NCBI RefSeq assembly: GCF_026810225.1
Contig: NZ_CP113865.1
Location: forward strand, 1,880,001 to 1,944,000
Length of the DNA stretch: 64,000 bases
Direction: 5' to 3'
Origin: Caldicellulosiruptor morganii
GTDB taxonomy: Bacteria > Bacillota > Thermoanaerobacteria > Caldicellulosiruptorales > Caldicellulosiruptoraceae
Shown here piece by piece: positions 8,628 through 17,661 of this stretch. Positions within the stretch are counted from its first letter, which is position 1. Each line of letters starts with the position of its first letter. The position numbers were made by a program, and so were the translations under genes. The notes below the pieces were generated by a model that saw only the letters and a list, made by a program, of their open reading frames with translations, ran no database searches and was not told where the DNA came from.

Positions 8628-9986
8628 TTAGTTTCTAAGCGAAATTATAGGTGGTGGAACTCTTCCTCCACGTTCAATCAACCTTTTTGGTGAGCTTCTA
8701 TTTATTTTCATCACTTTTGAACCTCCCAAAAGCCCACCAAAGTTAACCTCATCGCCTTCTTTTTTACCATACGCAGGAATGACTCTCACAGCAGTTGTTT
8801 TGTTATTATATACACCAATTGCTATCTCATCTGCTATCATCCCTGAAATCAATTCAGGTTCAACATCTCCCGGCACAACAATCATATCAAGCCCAACAGA
8901 ACAAACACTTGTCATAGCTTCAAGTTTTTCCAACGTAAGCGAACCACTTTCAACCCCTTTTACCATTCCACTGTCTTCTGAGACAGGAATAAACGCACCA
9001 GATAAACCCCCTGTAAATGTTGCAGCCATTGCACCGCCTTTTTTAACTGCATCATTTAAAATTGCTAAAGCAAATGTTGTTCCATACCCTCCAACCTTAT
9101 CTATCCCAATTTCTTCAAGTATCTCCGCAATACTGTCACCTACCTTCGGAGTTGGCGCAAGAGACAAATCTACAATCCCTGCAGGAATACCAAGTTTCTT
9201 GCAAGCATACTGCAAAACAAGCTGACCGGCCCTTGTTATTTTAAATGCCATCTTTTTTATTGTCTCATAAATCTCATCAATTGAAGCGTCTTTCTTCTCT
9301 TCCAATGCTCTTTTCACAACACCAGGGCCTGAGATTCCAACATTGATGCTGCAATCTCCCTCGCCTGTCCCATGAAACGCACCTGCCATAAATGGATTGT
9401 CATCTGGTGCGTTTGCAAACACAACAAACCTTGCACATCCGAAACTGTCTTTGTCTTTAGTTTTTTGTGCAATCTCTTTTATTATAAACCCAAGATGGGC
9501 AATCACATCAAGGTTAATACCCGACCTTGTTGTCCCAACATCAACCGAAGAACATAGTCTATCTGTTGATGCCAACGCATCTGGGATAGAAGATATAAAT
9601 TTCCTTGTATTTTCATCATAGTTTTTGTGAACAGCAGCAGAGTAACCACCTATCAGGTCAACCTCAAGTTCTTTGGCAATATCATCAATGGCAGTTGCAA
9701 CCTTTATGAGGTCTTCATATGAATAAGAAAAGGTCAAAAGAGAAATAGGTGTTAGCGCAACCCTTCTGTTGACAATTGGAAGTCCAAACATATCCTCAAT
9801 CTCATTTGCCACATTTTTGAGATTCCCCGCATATTTTATAATCTTTTTTCTCATGTTATCAATAAACCTTTGGGGAATGTCAGAGCTACAATCAAAAAGG
9901 CTTATCCCCACTGTGATTGTTCGAATATCTAAATTGCTTTGCTTCACCATATTGATGGTTTCAATTATCTCCTGCGATGTAAACAT
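8628..9986 (-). CDS. PFL family protein, DUF711/UPF0210 (452 aa)
   Basis: A member of the UPF0210/DUF711 family, related in fold to glycyl-radical enzymes. Recognisable blocks include [25 protein letters not shown] near the N-terminus, [47 protein letters not shown] and a C-terminal [19 protein letters not shown]. Length is typical for the family. No experimentally assigned activity is known to me. It directly follows the ACT-domain gene, a conserved pairing in many bacteria that suggests joint function, possibly amino-acid-responsive. Family call firm, function unknown. Confidence 0.9.
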   Translation of the reverse strand: MFTSQEIIETINMVKQSNLDIRTITVGISLFDCSSDIPQRFIDNMRKKIIKYAGNLKNVANEIEDMFGLPIVNRRVALTPISLLTFSYSYEDLIKVATAIDDIAKELEVDLIGGYSAAVHKNYDENTRKFISSIPDALASTDRLCSSVDVGTTRSGINLDVIAHLGFIIKEIAQKTKDKDSFGCARFVVFANAPDDNPFMAGAFHGTGEGDCSINVGISGPGVVKRALEEKKDASIDEIYETIKKMAFKITRAGQLVLQYACKKLGIPAGIVDLSLAPTPKVGDSIAEILEEIGIDKVGGYGTTFALAILNDAVKKGGAMAATFTGGLSGAFIPVSEDSGMVKGVESGSLTLEKLEAMTSVCSVGLDMIVVPGDVEPELISGMIADEIAIGVYNNKTTAVRVIPAYGKKEGDEVNFGGLLGGSKVMKINRSSPKRLIERGGRVPPPIISLRN

Positions 9987-10018
9987 TCTGCTTTCATCTC
10001 CTCAAAAAAGTAAAATTA

Positions 10019-10288
10019 CTATATCCTGTTTATGCTATTGAAAAGGTCTTCGTGCTGCATATTTACATCAACGCCTATTTCCTGCCCTTTTTTTATGAGA
10101 AGATCTTTCAGTTCAGAAAACTTCAATTTGCAATCTTGAAGGTCAACAAGCATTATCATTGTAAAAAATCCCTGCATAATTGTCTGGCTTATATCAAGAA
10201 TATTTACATTGTTCTGGGCAAGTAAGCTCGAGATTGCCGCAATTATGCCAACTTTATCTTTACCCACAACCGTTATTATTGCTCTCAT
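10019..10288 (-). CDS. ACT domain protein, UPF0237 family
   Basis: An 89-residue stand-alone ACT-domain regulator. It opens MRAIITVVGKDKVGIIAAIS, the usual ligand-binding strand-helix of ACT modules, followed by NVNILDISQTIMQGFFTMIM and a second ACT-like half. ACT domains bind small ligands, often amino acids. The start at ATG 10288 has GGGGGAAAG just upstream and matches family length; the longer frame to 10303 lacks a ribosome site. It precedes the DUF711 gene by about 30 bases, the usual pair. Confidence 0.9.
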   Translation of the reverse strand: MRAIITVVGKDKVGIIAAISSLLAQNNVNILDISQTIMQGFFTMIMLVDLQDCKLKFSELKDLLIKKGQEIGVDVNMQHEDLFNSINRI

Positions 10289-10333
10289 AATTCTTTCCCC
10301 CAAAAAATTTTTTAATAAAGGGCTTTTTGAACT

Positions 10334-11257
10334 TCAAAGCCTTTCTAAAACTTGAGTGTACTCAGGAATTGCAGGAATAGCACCTTTTTTGGTTGCACAG
10401 AGAGCCCCTGCTATGTTTGCCTTTCTTACAATTTTAATAATTTCATCTTCTGAAAGATTTTCAACTGGCAAAAACTTTGAAATTTCGTACAAAACCATGC
10501 CGACAAAGCAGTCTCCACATCCTGTTGTGTCAACCACATCAACTTTTATTGTATCAACAAAATATGACTTCTCCTTAAAGAAAACCATACTACCTTTTTC
10601 GCCAAATGTCACAAGAAAAATCTTTACCTTATCTTTTATTCTATTATAAAAGTTATTTACGTCCTTTTCATATAGCAAAACCTCTTCCTCAGACATCTTC
10701 AGAATATCAACAAACCCACTCTCAACAGGTTCAATCATGGTATCCAAAGCCTTTTTTTGGCTTTCCCAAAGGCTACTTCTGTAATTTGGGTCATATGAGA
10801 TGACGCTGCCACTTTGTCTTGCAATCTTTAAAAGCTCTAAGGTGGTTCTTTTGTTTTGTTCATATGTCATTGAAAGTGAGCCAAAGTGAAATATATCAGC
10901 TGACTTTACGATATTCATATCAATATCTTCCACTCTCAGGTAAACATCTGCACCATATTTTCTTGAGAACGAAAAAGACCTTTCACCCCTGCTATCAAGC
11001 TTTACAAACGCAAGTGTCGTAAAATATTCATCTGTTATTTTAACATTTGAAATGTCAACACCACAGGCAGAAAGGCTATCTATAATCATTTTTCCAAACA
11101 TGTCATTCCCAACTTGTGAAATTAAATAGGACGTTCCTCCAAACTTTGAGATAGCCGCTGCAACATTTGCCGGTGCACCACCCGGGTTTGCTTCAAAAAG
11201 GTTTTCTTTTACATTCAAAAAATCTATCAAAACCTCTCCGTAGCAGACAACTTTCAA
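10334..11257 (-). CDS. PfkB-family sugar kinase, probable fructokinase
   Basis: Phosphorylates a sugar with ATP. The 307-residue protein has PfkB signature 1 (GGAPANVAAAISKFGG, about residues 31-46) and signature 2 near the C-terminus (DTTGCGDCFVG), including the catalytic Asp. The usual TGAGD is TGCGD here, a Cys in place of Ala. The sequence resembles bacterial fructokinases (ScrK-type) from start to end, but the substrate is not proven. It is the first gene of the operon kinase-ACT-DUF711-dapF, with a promoter and palindrome immediately upstream. Confidence 0.85.
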   Translation of the reverse strand: MKVVCYGEVLIDFLNVKENLFEANPGGAPANVAAAISKFGGTSYLISQVGNDMFGKMIIDSLSACGVDISNVKITDEYFTTLAFVKLDSRGERSFSFSRKYGADVYLRVEDIDMNIVKSADIFHFGSLSMTYEQNKRTTLELLKIARQSGSVISYDPNYRSSLWESQKKALDTMIEPVESGFVDILKMSEEEVLLYEKDVNNFYNRIKDKVKIFLVTFGEKGSMVFFKEKSYFVDTIKVDVVDTTGCGDCFVGMVLYEISKFLPVENLSEDEIIKIVRKANIAGALCATKKGAIPAIPEYTQVLERL

Positions 11258-11292
11258 AAACTAGTAGCCCCCTTTTCTTTGAGTATAACATT

Positions 11293-11322
11293 ATTATAGA
11301 ACATTTAGTGTTCATAAGTGAA
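11293..11322 (-). promoter_or_regulatory. Promoter for the sugar-kinase operon
   Basis: Minus-strand -35 TTCACT (11322-11317), 18-base spacer, -10 TATAAT (11298-11293), 36 bases before the kinase ATG. A perfect-armed palindrome fills most of the spacer (separate entry). Confidence 0.55.
11299..11313. promoter_or_regulatory. Palindromic operator candidate GAACA-N5-TGTTC
   Basis: GAACATTTAGTGTTC, with 5-base perfect arms, lies exactly between the -35 and -10 hexamers of the kinase promoter. A repressor bound here would block RNA polymerase. The regulator is unknown; LacI- or GntR-type sugar regulators are possibilities only. Confidence 0.45.
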
Positions 11323-11431
11323 TAAGATATAGAGGGATAAATAAACCTTGTGAGAAACCTTTTAATATACTCTTAAGCATACTTTTTAAAAGTTCTTTAC
11401 AGAAGAAGTGTCAAAATTTTTTATAGCATAT

Positions 11432-11457
11432 TAAAAAATAAGGGGCTCTTCTGCCCC
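11432..11457 (-). terminator. Terminator after the immunity gene
   Basis: On the minus strand GGGGC (11457-11453) and GCCCC (11446-11442) form a hairpin with a 6-base loop, followed by TTATTTTTT. It sits directly downstream of the toxin-immunity operon. Confidence 0.75.
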
Positions 11458-11459
11458 TC

Positions 11460-12056
11460 TCAAAAGATCTCAATATCATGCACACTATCAATGCTTATAT
11501 TCTTTACCTTCTCCTTCTCAAACACATCCTTTACCCTCTTTGTAACTATTAAAGATACACCACCAAGCAGGTTAAAATCACTGCCGTCCCAGTCCTCAGG
11601 CTCAAAATACCATCCAAACTTCCTTATCTTCTTAGTCCCATTTAGCCTCTCCTCTACTACCTCTCGATATAAATCCCTCCTTCTTCTCAATATATTGCTC
11701 ACAACACTTATTCCCCAGTAACCTTCGCTTATTACGCCCTTCTTCTTATCCTTTATCACTACCTTAAATTTCCTCCACCCCGTAAACCCATACCTCTCCA
11801 AAATCCCTATCACCCTGCCCGTCACTACCAGTATACCACTTCCTGTGGTAAGAACATCTGATAACCTTTTATTCCTTATCCTCCAAAACTCTATCGCACC
11901 TTCTTTTTCCACAATCTCATGCCCTCGTCTTAATATCTCTAAATATTTACCACTTAAATAGTCTTCCTGTCGCATTTCTACTTGCATTGAACGCCAACTA
12001 GGTATAAGATGATAAAAATTGTCATAAAAGCTAAAATCTAACCCTTGTAAACCCAT
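11460..12056 (-). CDS. Imm11-like (DUF1629) immunity protein candidate
   Basis: A 198-residue soluble protein with no signal peptide, so it would stay in the cytosol. The C-terminal block WDGSDFNLLGGVSLIVTKRV resembles the end of Imm11 (DUF1629) immunity proteins, where a WDGSDFF-type motif is followed by 'IVTxRVK' and a short strand. It starts at ATG 12056 inside the last 26 bases of the toxin frame, so the two are translationally coupled. Position right behind a nuclease-like toxin tip is the standard immunity location. Its role in neutralising this toxin is inferred; the domain match was made by eye. Confidence 0.65.
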   Translation of the reverse strand: MGLQGLDFSFYDNFYHLIPSWRSMQVEMRQEDYLSGKYLEILRRGHEIVEKEGAIEFWRIRNKRLSDVLTTGSGILVVTGRVIGILERYGFTGWRKFKVVIKDKKKGVISEGYWGISVVSNILRRRRDLYREVVEERLNGTKKIRKFGWYFEPEDWDGSDFNLLGGVSLIVTKRVKDVFEKEKVKNISIDSVHDIEIF

Positions 12057-13029
12057 ATCTGCTCGCTATCTCCCTTCCTTTTTCTATCACTTCAATTATA
12101 TCAATATCTTCTATCCTGTTTCCGTGTTTTTCCTTCAAATCGTCCATTTCTTTAAACCATACTTCATTATAATCATACTTTTTCTTCAAATGGTCCTTTG
12201 CATCCCACAGCCCCAAAAACCTCACATCGTGGACATTCAATCTCGCTCTTTTAAATATCGATTCATAAAGACCACCTTCCCCAAATAAACTCTGTGGAAA
12301 TATGTGGTGAACTTGATATGCCTTGTTTGCCAAATCCTTTATGTTATCTATACCCAGATATTTATACAAACAATCTCGATAGTTGGATTCTTTGAAAGCA
12401 CTCACACCCAGCGACTTTGCCAGCTCATCGCCGCTATTTATAAAATATACTAAATCTTCTTTATTTTTTATCTCTCTTGTATTTTTAAAAATCACAGCCA
12501 GTCTTCTTTCGGCATTCTCCAACCCCTCGTGAATACTCAAATAAACTGCCTCTCTGCCATACTCTTCTGATAATTCCATCAGTTTTTTGTAATGTGAGTC
12601 TATATAGATATTTAATCCTTGGGTAAAAAATTCGCCTATCTTATTATACAGTCTTCCTGCCGCTGATATTTCAGAATTCGACAATTTCCTGCAAATTTTT
12701 TCGGCAAACTCAGGTGAATATTTCGCAACAGAGTCCCTGAATTCTTTACTTGAATTTTTCTCTATTTCATCCAAATATTTAAGCCACTTTTCAATATCAT
12801 CTGCTCTTCTTATATCATTAGCATTTAAAGTTAAAAACAGTAACCTTTCAACTTTCTCGATACCTGGAATCTCTTCGCCAGTTATGATGTCTTCGCCTGC
12901 TAATATTTCTATGATATCTTTAATACCACAAGGATCTAATAATCCTAAAATAGCTGAAAATAGAGTTTCGCTTGTTGATGCTCCCTCAAATTTTACGATA
13001 GGCTCTATGTTTCTAAAAACCGTGTATGT
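12031..13029 (-). pseudogene. Polymorphic-toxin C-terminal tip in the -1 frame (PT-TG-like plus HHH nuclease-like)
   Basis: Open frame of 332 codons between a stop at 13032-13030 and TGA/TAA-type end at 12031. Residues after the carrier's end read LGLLDPCGIKDIIEILAGED then IITGEE, closely resembling the PT-TG pre-toxin linker. The C-terminal part has QVHHIFPQSLF, LNVHDVRF, DAKDHLKKKYDYNEVWF, resembling the DUF2380/TIGR02269 toxin family with an HH-type nuclease-like core. There is no ATG, GTG or TTG from 13029 down to the TTG at 12774, beyond the pre-toxin part, so independent translation of the whole tip is unlikely. It is either reached from the carrier by a -1 shift or is a broken gene. 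Confidence 0.7.
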
Positions 13030-16000
13030 CTATCTACAATAACCTTAGGATTTACTTGGCGTAAAATTGAGCAATATTTGTGCCCTTCAAATACACAATC
13101 ATTTATAAATACTATTGTTTTGTGATAATAAGCATGTATTCCAATGCTATTGTTTCTAAATGCACAGGATAAAAATAGAATGTTTTTTGAGCCTCTTTGC
13201 AGTGTTCTAAATGCCGGTTCATCTTTGCTGTTATTGCAGTTTTCGAATATACATTCATCAAACCTCAAATTTGCATCCTTGCTGTCAACTATAACAGGGG
13301 CACTATAAAATATGCTCTTATTTATCCTGACAGGTTTGATATTTGCGCAAAGCCACAGCCCGGCTGTTGAGCAGCTATGGAATGTGGTATTTGAAATCAA
13401 AAGCTGGGAACCCTGCGGAGAACAAACCGGGCTTACATATACACCCGTCTTCACATTCTTAAGTGTGCAACCATCTATCTTAACATATCCCTTGTGTCCT
13501 ATGCTTAAAAAACCCGCAAATGAAGAAAGCTCTATATTCGTAATTTCGCATCTGGGTTGGTTACCACACTCCATTGGGGCTACTACCGCAAAAATGGTCA
13601 TTCTTGAAGTATATTCTCTAATTGCTTTGAGTGTATTGGACTTTGATGAATTATTTGGATTTCCTATTTTCACATAAGTTTTTTTGTTAGGTCCACCTAT
13701 TTTTAAAGAGCCGTAAACTTTAAACAATTCAGGGTATTTGCTGTTAACATAAATAGTTGAGCCCTCACAAATTATTAACTCTTCATCCGGTTCAATCAGA
13801 AGTTTTTCATCATTTCTTGAGCAAAAAACTATGTTTTTATTCAACATTGTAACTTTGCTTCTTTTTCTGGAATTATTTAAAGTTTGCTGCTTTTTGTAAA
13901 GAGAGTATGTTGTTGTTAAGATTACATCCTCAACTGTGTTTCTTTTCACATAAAGCGGAAGCTCTTCTCTTAAATAGAGGAGTGCTTCTTCATAGTCACA
14001 TCCCCACAAAGTTGTTTCAGTGTTAGGATCAAAAGCTTCATCACCAGGAAATAGATAAAACTCAACACTATCACTCAAACCATCTTCATCGCTATCAACA
14101 ACAACCGGATTTGTCCCTGCTTCTATTTCCTCAAGATCGCTCAAAAGGTCGCAGTCGGTATCATAATCGATAGGAGATGTTTTGTATTTAAGTACCTCAT
14201 CGTAATCTGAAAGTCCATCCTCATCACTATCAACTTTGGTAGGATAGCTTACAAAATCCCAAATTTCTAAATTTTCCAGCAATCCACCCCATGGAAGTTC
14301 CAGTGTTATTTTCTGGGAGTTCTTTAGCTCCTCAGAGTCAGTAAGTCCATCTCCATCAGTGTCGGTAACACTGTCGTTTAAATCTGGAGCTTTTTTAAGT
14401 TTGATTATATCCAGATTGGACAAAACAATCCAGCTGCCATCATTGACATATTGGTTTGCTAAATCAATTAACTTTTCAAGTGTTGAAGAAAAGTCAGAAT
14501 AGATGTCTGCAAAAATACCTTTTGTTTGGCTGGAAAAAGCAAAATACAATTCTTCAAACGACGTAGGACTTACAACTGAAACAATAATATTATCACTTTT
14601 GAGTCTTTCTATTATCTCATCTGCTGACTTTATTCCAAACCTGTTCTCAAGCTTATAGTTGGCATCTGTTAAAACAACTATGAATTTTGTGCTGTTTTCT
14701 CTAAAGCCAAGCAACCTTGCAGTTTCAAGAGCATCAATCAGTGTCTCAGGTGTATCGCCACCACCATCAACTTTTATACTGCCGAGTGCATTTTTGAAGT
14801 CATCTGCTGATGAGAAAAATCCATGACCTACTGTTGAATTTGGACCATCACATGTTATATCTTTGTATGTTACAAGCCCCAAATTTACACTAATATCTTT
14901 TGTTTTTAGCTTATCTACAAAATTGTTAATGTTTTGCTTGACAGCATCTATTTCGTCTGACATTGAACCTGTTGTGTCTATAACAAACACAATATCAGCC
15001 TGCCCGGAAGGTGAAACAGTCCCACTTTTTAAACCAGTGATGTCTAAATATTTCTTAAGATTTATAAGATAGTATACACTGAAATGATTTGTTTCAACAG
15101 TAATAGTTTTTGAACTCTCATTATATGTTGCCTTTGGTAAGCTAAACTTGCCGCCTTTGGTATCATAGCACACAACCGCAAAATGGCTCAGCTGATCTCC
15201 CTCTAAAACAGTGTCATTTAACCTAAATTGAAGCTGGGCTACTTCAAACGGTTCAAAACATTCAATTTTAACAGGTTCTCCTACTATAAAGCCATTTGCA
15301 AAAAATGTGGATGAATTATAAACTTTTTGGACAACAACACTGTTGACTATTTCACCCTTTGCTTTTATCTTGAGTCCAAAGACAACCTGTTCATTTTGAT
15401 TAACACTTCTTAGCCTTTCGCCTGACACAACTTGGTAGATACTTTCTTCTCCATCAATCACGCCATTGCCGTCACTGTCTTTGCTAAGTGGATTTAAACC
15501 ACTATCTACTTCTGTTTTATCAAACAAACCATCTTCGTCAGTATCTACTTTTATTGGATTTGTTTTTGAGATAAATATTTCATCATAATCACTAATTCCA
15601 TCAAAATCTGTGTCTGCAAAAATTGGAGATGTAAAAGTCTTTTCTTCAGACAAATTATCAAGCTTATCATTGTCAAAATCTTCTTTGGAATCAATAATGC
15701 CATCACTGTCAGAATCAGAAATGAGTGGGTCTGTTTTCGAAATTTCAAGTTCAAAATAATCACTCAGTCCGTCATTATCAGAATCCTTAGAAAGTGGATT
15801 TGTGCCAAGCTCTGCTTCATAACTATCTTCAAGCCCATCTCGGTCACTATCCTGCACTTTGGAGTTCAAACCCTGCATGCTCTCTTTCTTGTCATTTATG
15901 CCATCAAAATCGCTGTCGAGGTTGCGAACATCTACTATTTCTTCGTTTGAATGACTCTCTCCAAAGCTGTTGTAAGCATACACCACGTAATAATATCTGC

Positions 16001-17525
16001 CATCTTCATAACATGTTGTATCTACAAAACTTGTATTTTTTGTCTTTGCTATTTCTTTGTAATTCTCTTCAGTTTCTGCTTTTCTCTTTACAACATAATA
16101 TTCAGCATTGCAAACTTCATCCCATTCAAGATAAACATCTCCATAGACACTGTCTGCCATAAGAACAAATGGATAAGGATACTTGTCGTGGACAACAATC
16201 CTGCAAACATCAAAACTTCCTGTCTCAGGCAGATTTGCCTTAACCCTTGTCTCTCCTACTGAAACTCCTTTTACATTGCCCTGTGAGTCCACCTCAGCAA
16301 TATCAGGATTTAAGCTAATCCACTCAATCTTGCCTTTATACCCTACAGGTTCAATTATATATTCTATCTTTCTGCTTTTGCCAATCTCTACATCCAAACG
16401 AGTCTTTGCAAAAGAAATCTGATATGGCACACCAGACTCTACAACAGTGACTTTACATACAGCCTTATATCCTCCATCCTTAGTTTGTGCAATTATATTT
16501 GTGGTTCCGGCTGCAACTCCTGTTACCATACCTTTTTGGTCTACTTCGGCAATTGAAGGGTTTTCGCTGCTAAAAATTACTTCTTGATTATCCGCCCACT
16601 CTGGAATAACTTTAGCAAATAAATATAAACTCTCACCTATTTCAATTTCCATTTCCTTCGGCTCTAAGCTGATGCTACAAACTTTTTTTGAGAATATCTG
16701 TATGTAATTTAAAACTGTTTTTGAATTACCGTGAAAAGATGTGCTGAGTGTAAGGTATTCATCATTTAAAATTACTTTCTTTTTTATCTGCTGAAATTCA
16801 CCTCTTTTGAGTTTCAAATTTAAACAGAACTCCTGCCCTTCCACAATAACTGTGTTACATGTGTCCTTATTTGCACTCCCCACACTTATTACAACATCAT
16901 AAGCTCCATTGGGAAGTTTTATCTGCCATTTATTGTTATGTTCTAATATCACGCCGGTACAAACAAGAGGGTCTTTGCAAGCATTATCCCTGAAGGTTTT
17001 CGCCTTCTTTTCAAATCCAAAATCAAGCCCGAATTGATTTGAAAAAACTTCACCACTGTCTGGTATAAAACCTTCTGTTAAAATATTATTTTGTCCTTTT
17101 ATATACGGCTGAAAATTAATAGATATAAGAGAAGAGTTAAAATCTAAATTTGCAGCCTCTTTGTAAGCTATAGCCCTTTTTTCTTTTCCCGAAATGTTTT
17201 TTATCTCCCAAATCACCCTGTCACCAGTAAATAATGTTGAAAAAGCAGTTGCATGTTTCCCCGGTTCAAATCTGTAAATACAGTCACCTCTTTTGATATC
17301 GCCAAATAGTTTAGAGTGCCCTTTCGGAAGCATTATTGTACTCTTATTCGGATTTTCATATCCCCATGTTGCTTTATACTGGTTATTGTCAAGCCTCTCA
17401 ACTTTTGTCACAAATATTGAAATGTCTTTTAGAACTTTATCTGAATACGAAAAAGCTTGATAGGAAAGAAAAATTGAAATTAAAAAAGACAAAAGCATAA
17501 CAAAAGATATTACTCTTTTTGGCAT
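13005..17525 (-). CDS. Secreted multidomain toxin-carrier protein (Big2, Fn3, TSP3, VWA, beta-helix)
   Basis: A 1506-residue exported protein. Residues 1-26 are a signal peptide (MPKRVISFVMLLSFLISIFL). Two Big2 Ig-like domains lie at about 280-445 (SISLEPKEMEIEIGESL; WISLNPDIAEVDSQGNVKGV), an Fn3-like domain at about 450-530, Ca-binding thrombospondin type 3 repeats (DSDxDGxxD) at about 536-695 and 1042-1165, and a VWA domain at about 843-1035 with MIDAS motif DTTGSMS. A right-handed beta-helix-like region fills about 1250-1500. The order resembles surface proteins that display a toxin tip. The frame stops at 13005, 25 bases after the toxin frame opens. Not a typical metabolic or S-layer protein. 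Confidence 0.85.
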   Translation of the reverse strand: MPKRVISFVMLLSFLISIFLSYQAFSYSDKVLKDISIFVTKVERLDNNQYKATWGYENPNKSTIMLPKGHSKLFGDIKRGDCIYRFEPGKHATAFSTLFTGDRVIWEIKNISGKEKRAIAYKEAANLDFNSSLISINFQPYIKGQNNILTEGFIPDSGEVFSNQFGLDFGFEKKAKTFRDNACKDPLVCTGVILEHNNKWQIKLPNGAYDVVISVGSANKDTCNTVIVEGQEFCLNLKLKRGEFQQIKKKVILNDEYLTLSTSFHGNSKTVLNYIQIFSKKVCSISLEPKEMEIEIGESLYLFAKVIPEWADNQEVIFSSENPSIAEVDQKGMVTGVAAGTTNIIAQTKDGGYKAVCKVTVVESGVPYQISFAKTRLDVEIGKSRKIEYIIEPVGYKGKIEWISLNPDIAEVDSQGNVKGVSVGETRVKANLPETGSFDVCRIVVHDKYPYPFVLMADSVYGDVYLEWDEVCNAEYYVVKRKAETEENYKEIAKTKNTSFVDTTCYEDGRYYYVVYAYNSFGESHSNEEIVDVRNLDSDFDGINDKKESMQGLNSKVQDSDRDGLEDSYEAELGTNPLSKDSDNDGLSDYFELEISKTDPLISDSDSDGIIDSKEDFDNDKLDNLSEEKTFTSPIFADTDFDGISDYDEIFISKTNPIKVDTDEDGLFDKTEVDSGLNPLSKDSDGNGVIDGEESIYQVVSGERLRSVNQNEQVVFGLKIKAKGEIVNSVVVQKVYNSSTFFANGFIVGEPVKIECFEPFEVAQLQFRLNDTVLEGDQLSHFAVVCYDTKGGKFSLPKATYNESSKTITVETNHFSVYYLINLKKYLDITGLKSGTVSPSGQADIVFVIDTTGSMSDEIDAVKQNINNFVDKLKTKDISVNLGLVTYKDITCDGPNSTVGHGFFSSADDFKNALGSIKVDGGGDTPETLIDALETARLLGFRENSTKFIVVLTDANYKLENRFGIKSADEIIERLKSDNIIVSVVSPTSFEELYFAFSSQTKGIFADIYSDFSSTLEKLIDLANQYVNDGSWIVLSNLDIIKLKKAPDLNDSVTDTDGDGLTDSEELKNSQKITLELPWGGLLENLEIWDFVSYPTKVDSDEDGLSDYDEVLKYKTSPIDYDTDCDLLSDLEEIEAGTNPVVVDSDEDGLSDSVEFYLFPGDEAFDPNTETTLWGCDYEEALLYLREELPLYVKRNTVEDVILTTTYSLYKKQQTLNNSRKRSKVTMLNKNIVFCSRNDEKLLIEPDEELIICEGSTIYVNSKYPELFKVYGSLKIGGPNKKTYVKIGNPNNSSKSNTLKAIREYTSRMTIFAVVAPMECGNQPRCEITNIELSSFAGFLSIGHKGYVKIDGCTLKNVKTGVYVSPVCSPQGSQLLISNTTFHSCSTAGLWLCANIKPVRINKSIFYSAPVIVDSKDANLRFDECIFENCNNSKDEPAFRTLQRGSKNILFLSCAFRNNSIGIHAYYHKTIVFINDCVFEGHKYCSILRQVNPKVIVDRHTRFLET
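13014..13020 (-). promoter_or_regulatory. Slippery-like heptamer G_TTT_TTA at the carrier/toxin frame junction
   Basis: On the minus strand, G TTT TTA (13020-13014) in the carrier frame would, after a -1 slip, read GTT TTT and continue in the toxin frame, avoiding the carrier TAG at 13007-13005. Both frames are open only between 13029 and 13005, and this is the most slip-prone run there. It is also a simple T-run where one lost T would break the gene. Confidence 0.4.
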
Positions 17526-17554
17526 CCTCTATACCCCACCATTTTTTTAATTTT

Positions 17555-17584
17555 ATAATATCATATCCAGTTTATTTTTGTAAA
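17555..17584 (-). promoter_or_regulatory. Promoter candidate for the toxin-carrier operon
   Basis: Minus-strand -35 TTTACA (17584-17579), 18-base spacer, -10 TATTAT (17560-17555), about 30 bases before the carrier ATG. Confidence 0.45.
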
Positions 17585-17661
17585 TATAGCTTGAAACAAA
17601 TTAAAACTTAAGGTATGATAAAAATATGTAAATATTCGAAAGAGGTGAAAATAAATAATAC

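Noticed and set aside
13312-13677. Plus-strand ORF of 121 codons
   Set aside because: Antisense shadow of the toxin carrier's beta-helix region, with no ribosome site or recognisable domain.
14030-15920. Repeated GAT-rich DNA as a CRISPR array or tandem DNA repeat
   Set aside because: Period and sequence follow thrombospondin type 3 protein repeats; spacing is irregular and there are no unique spacers.
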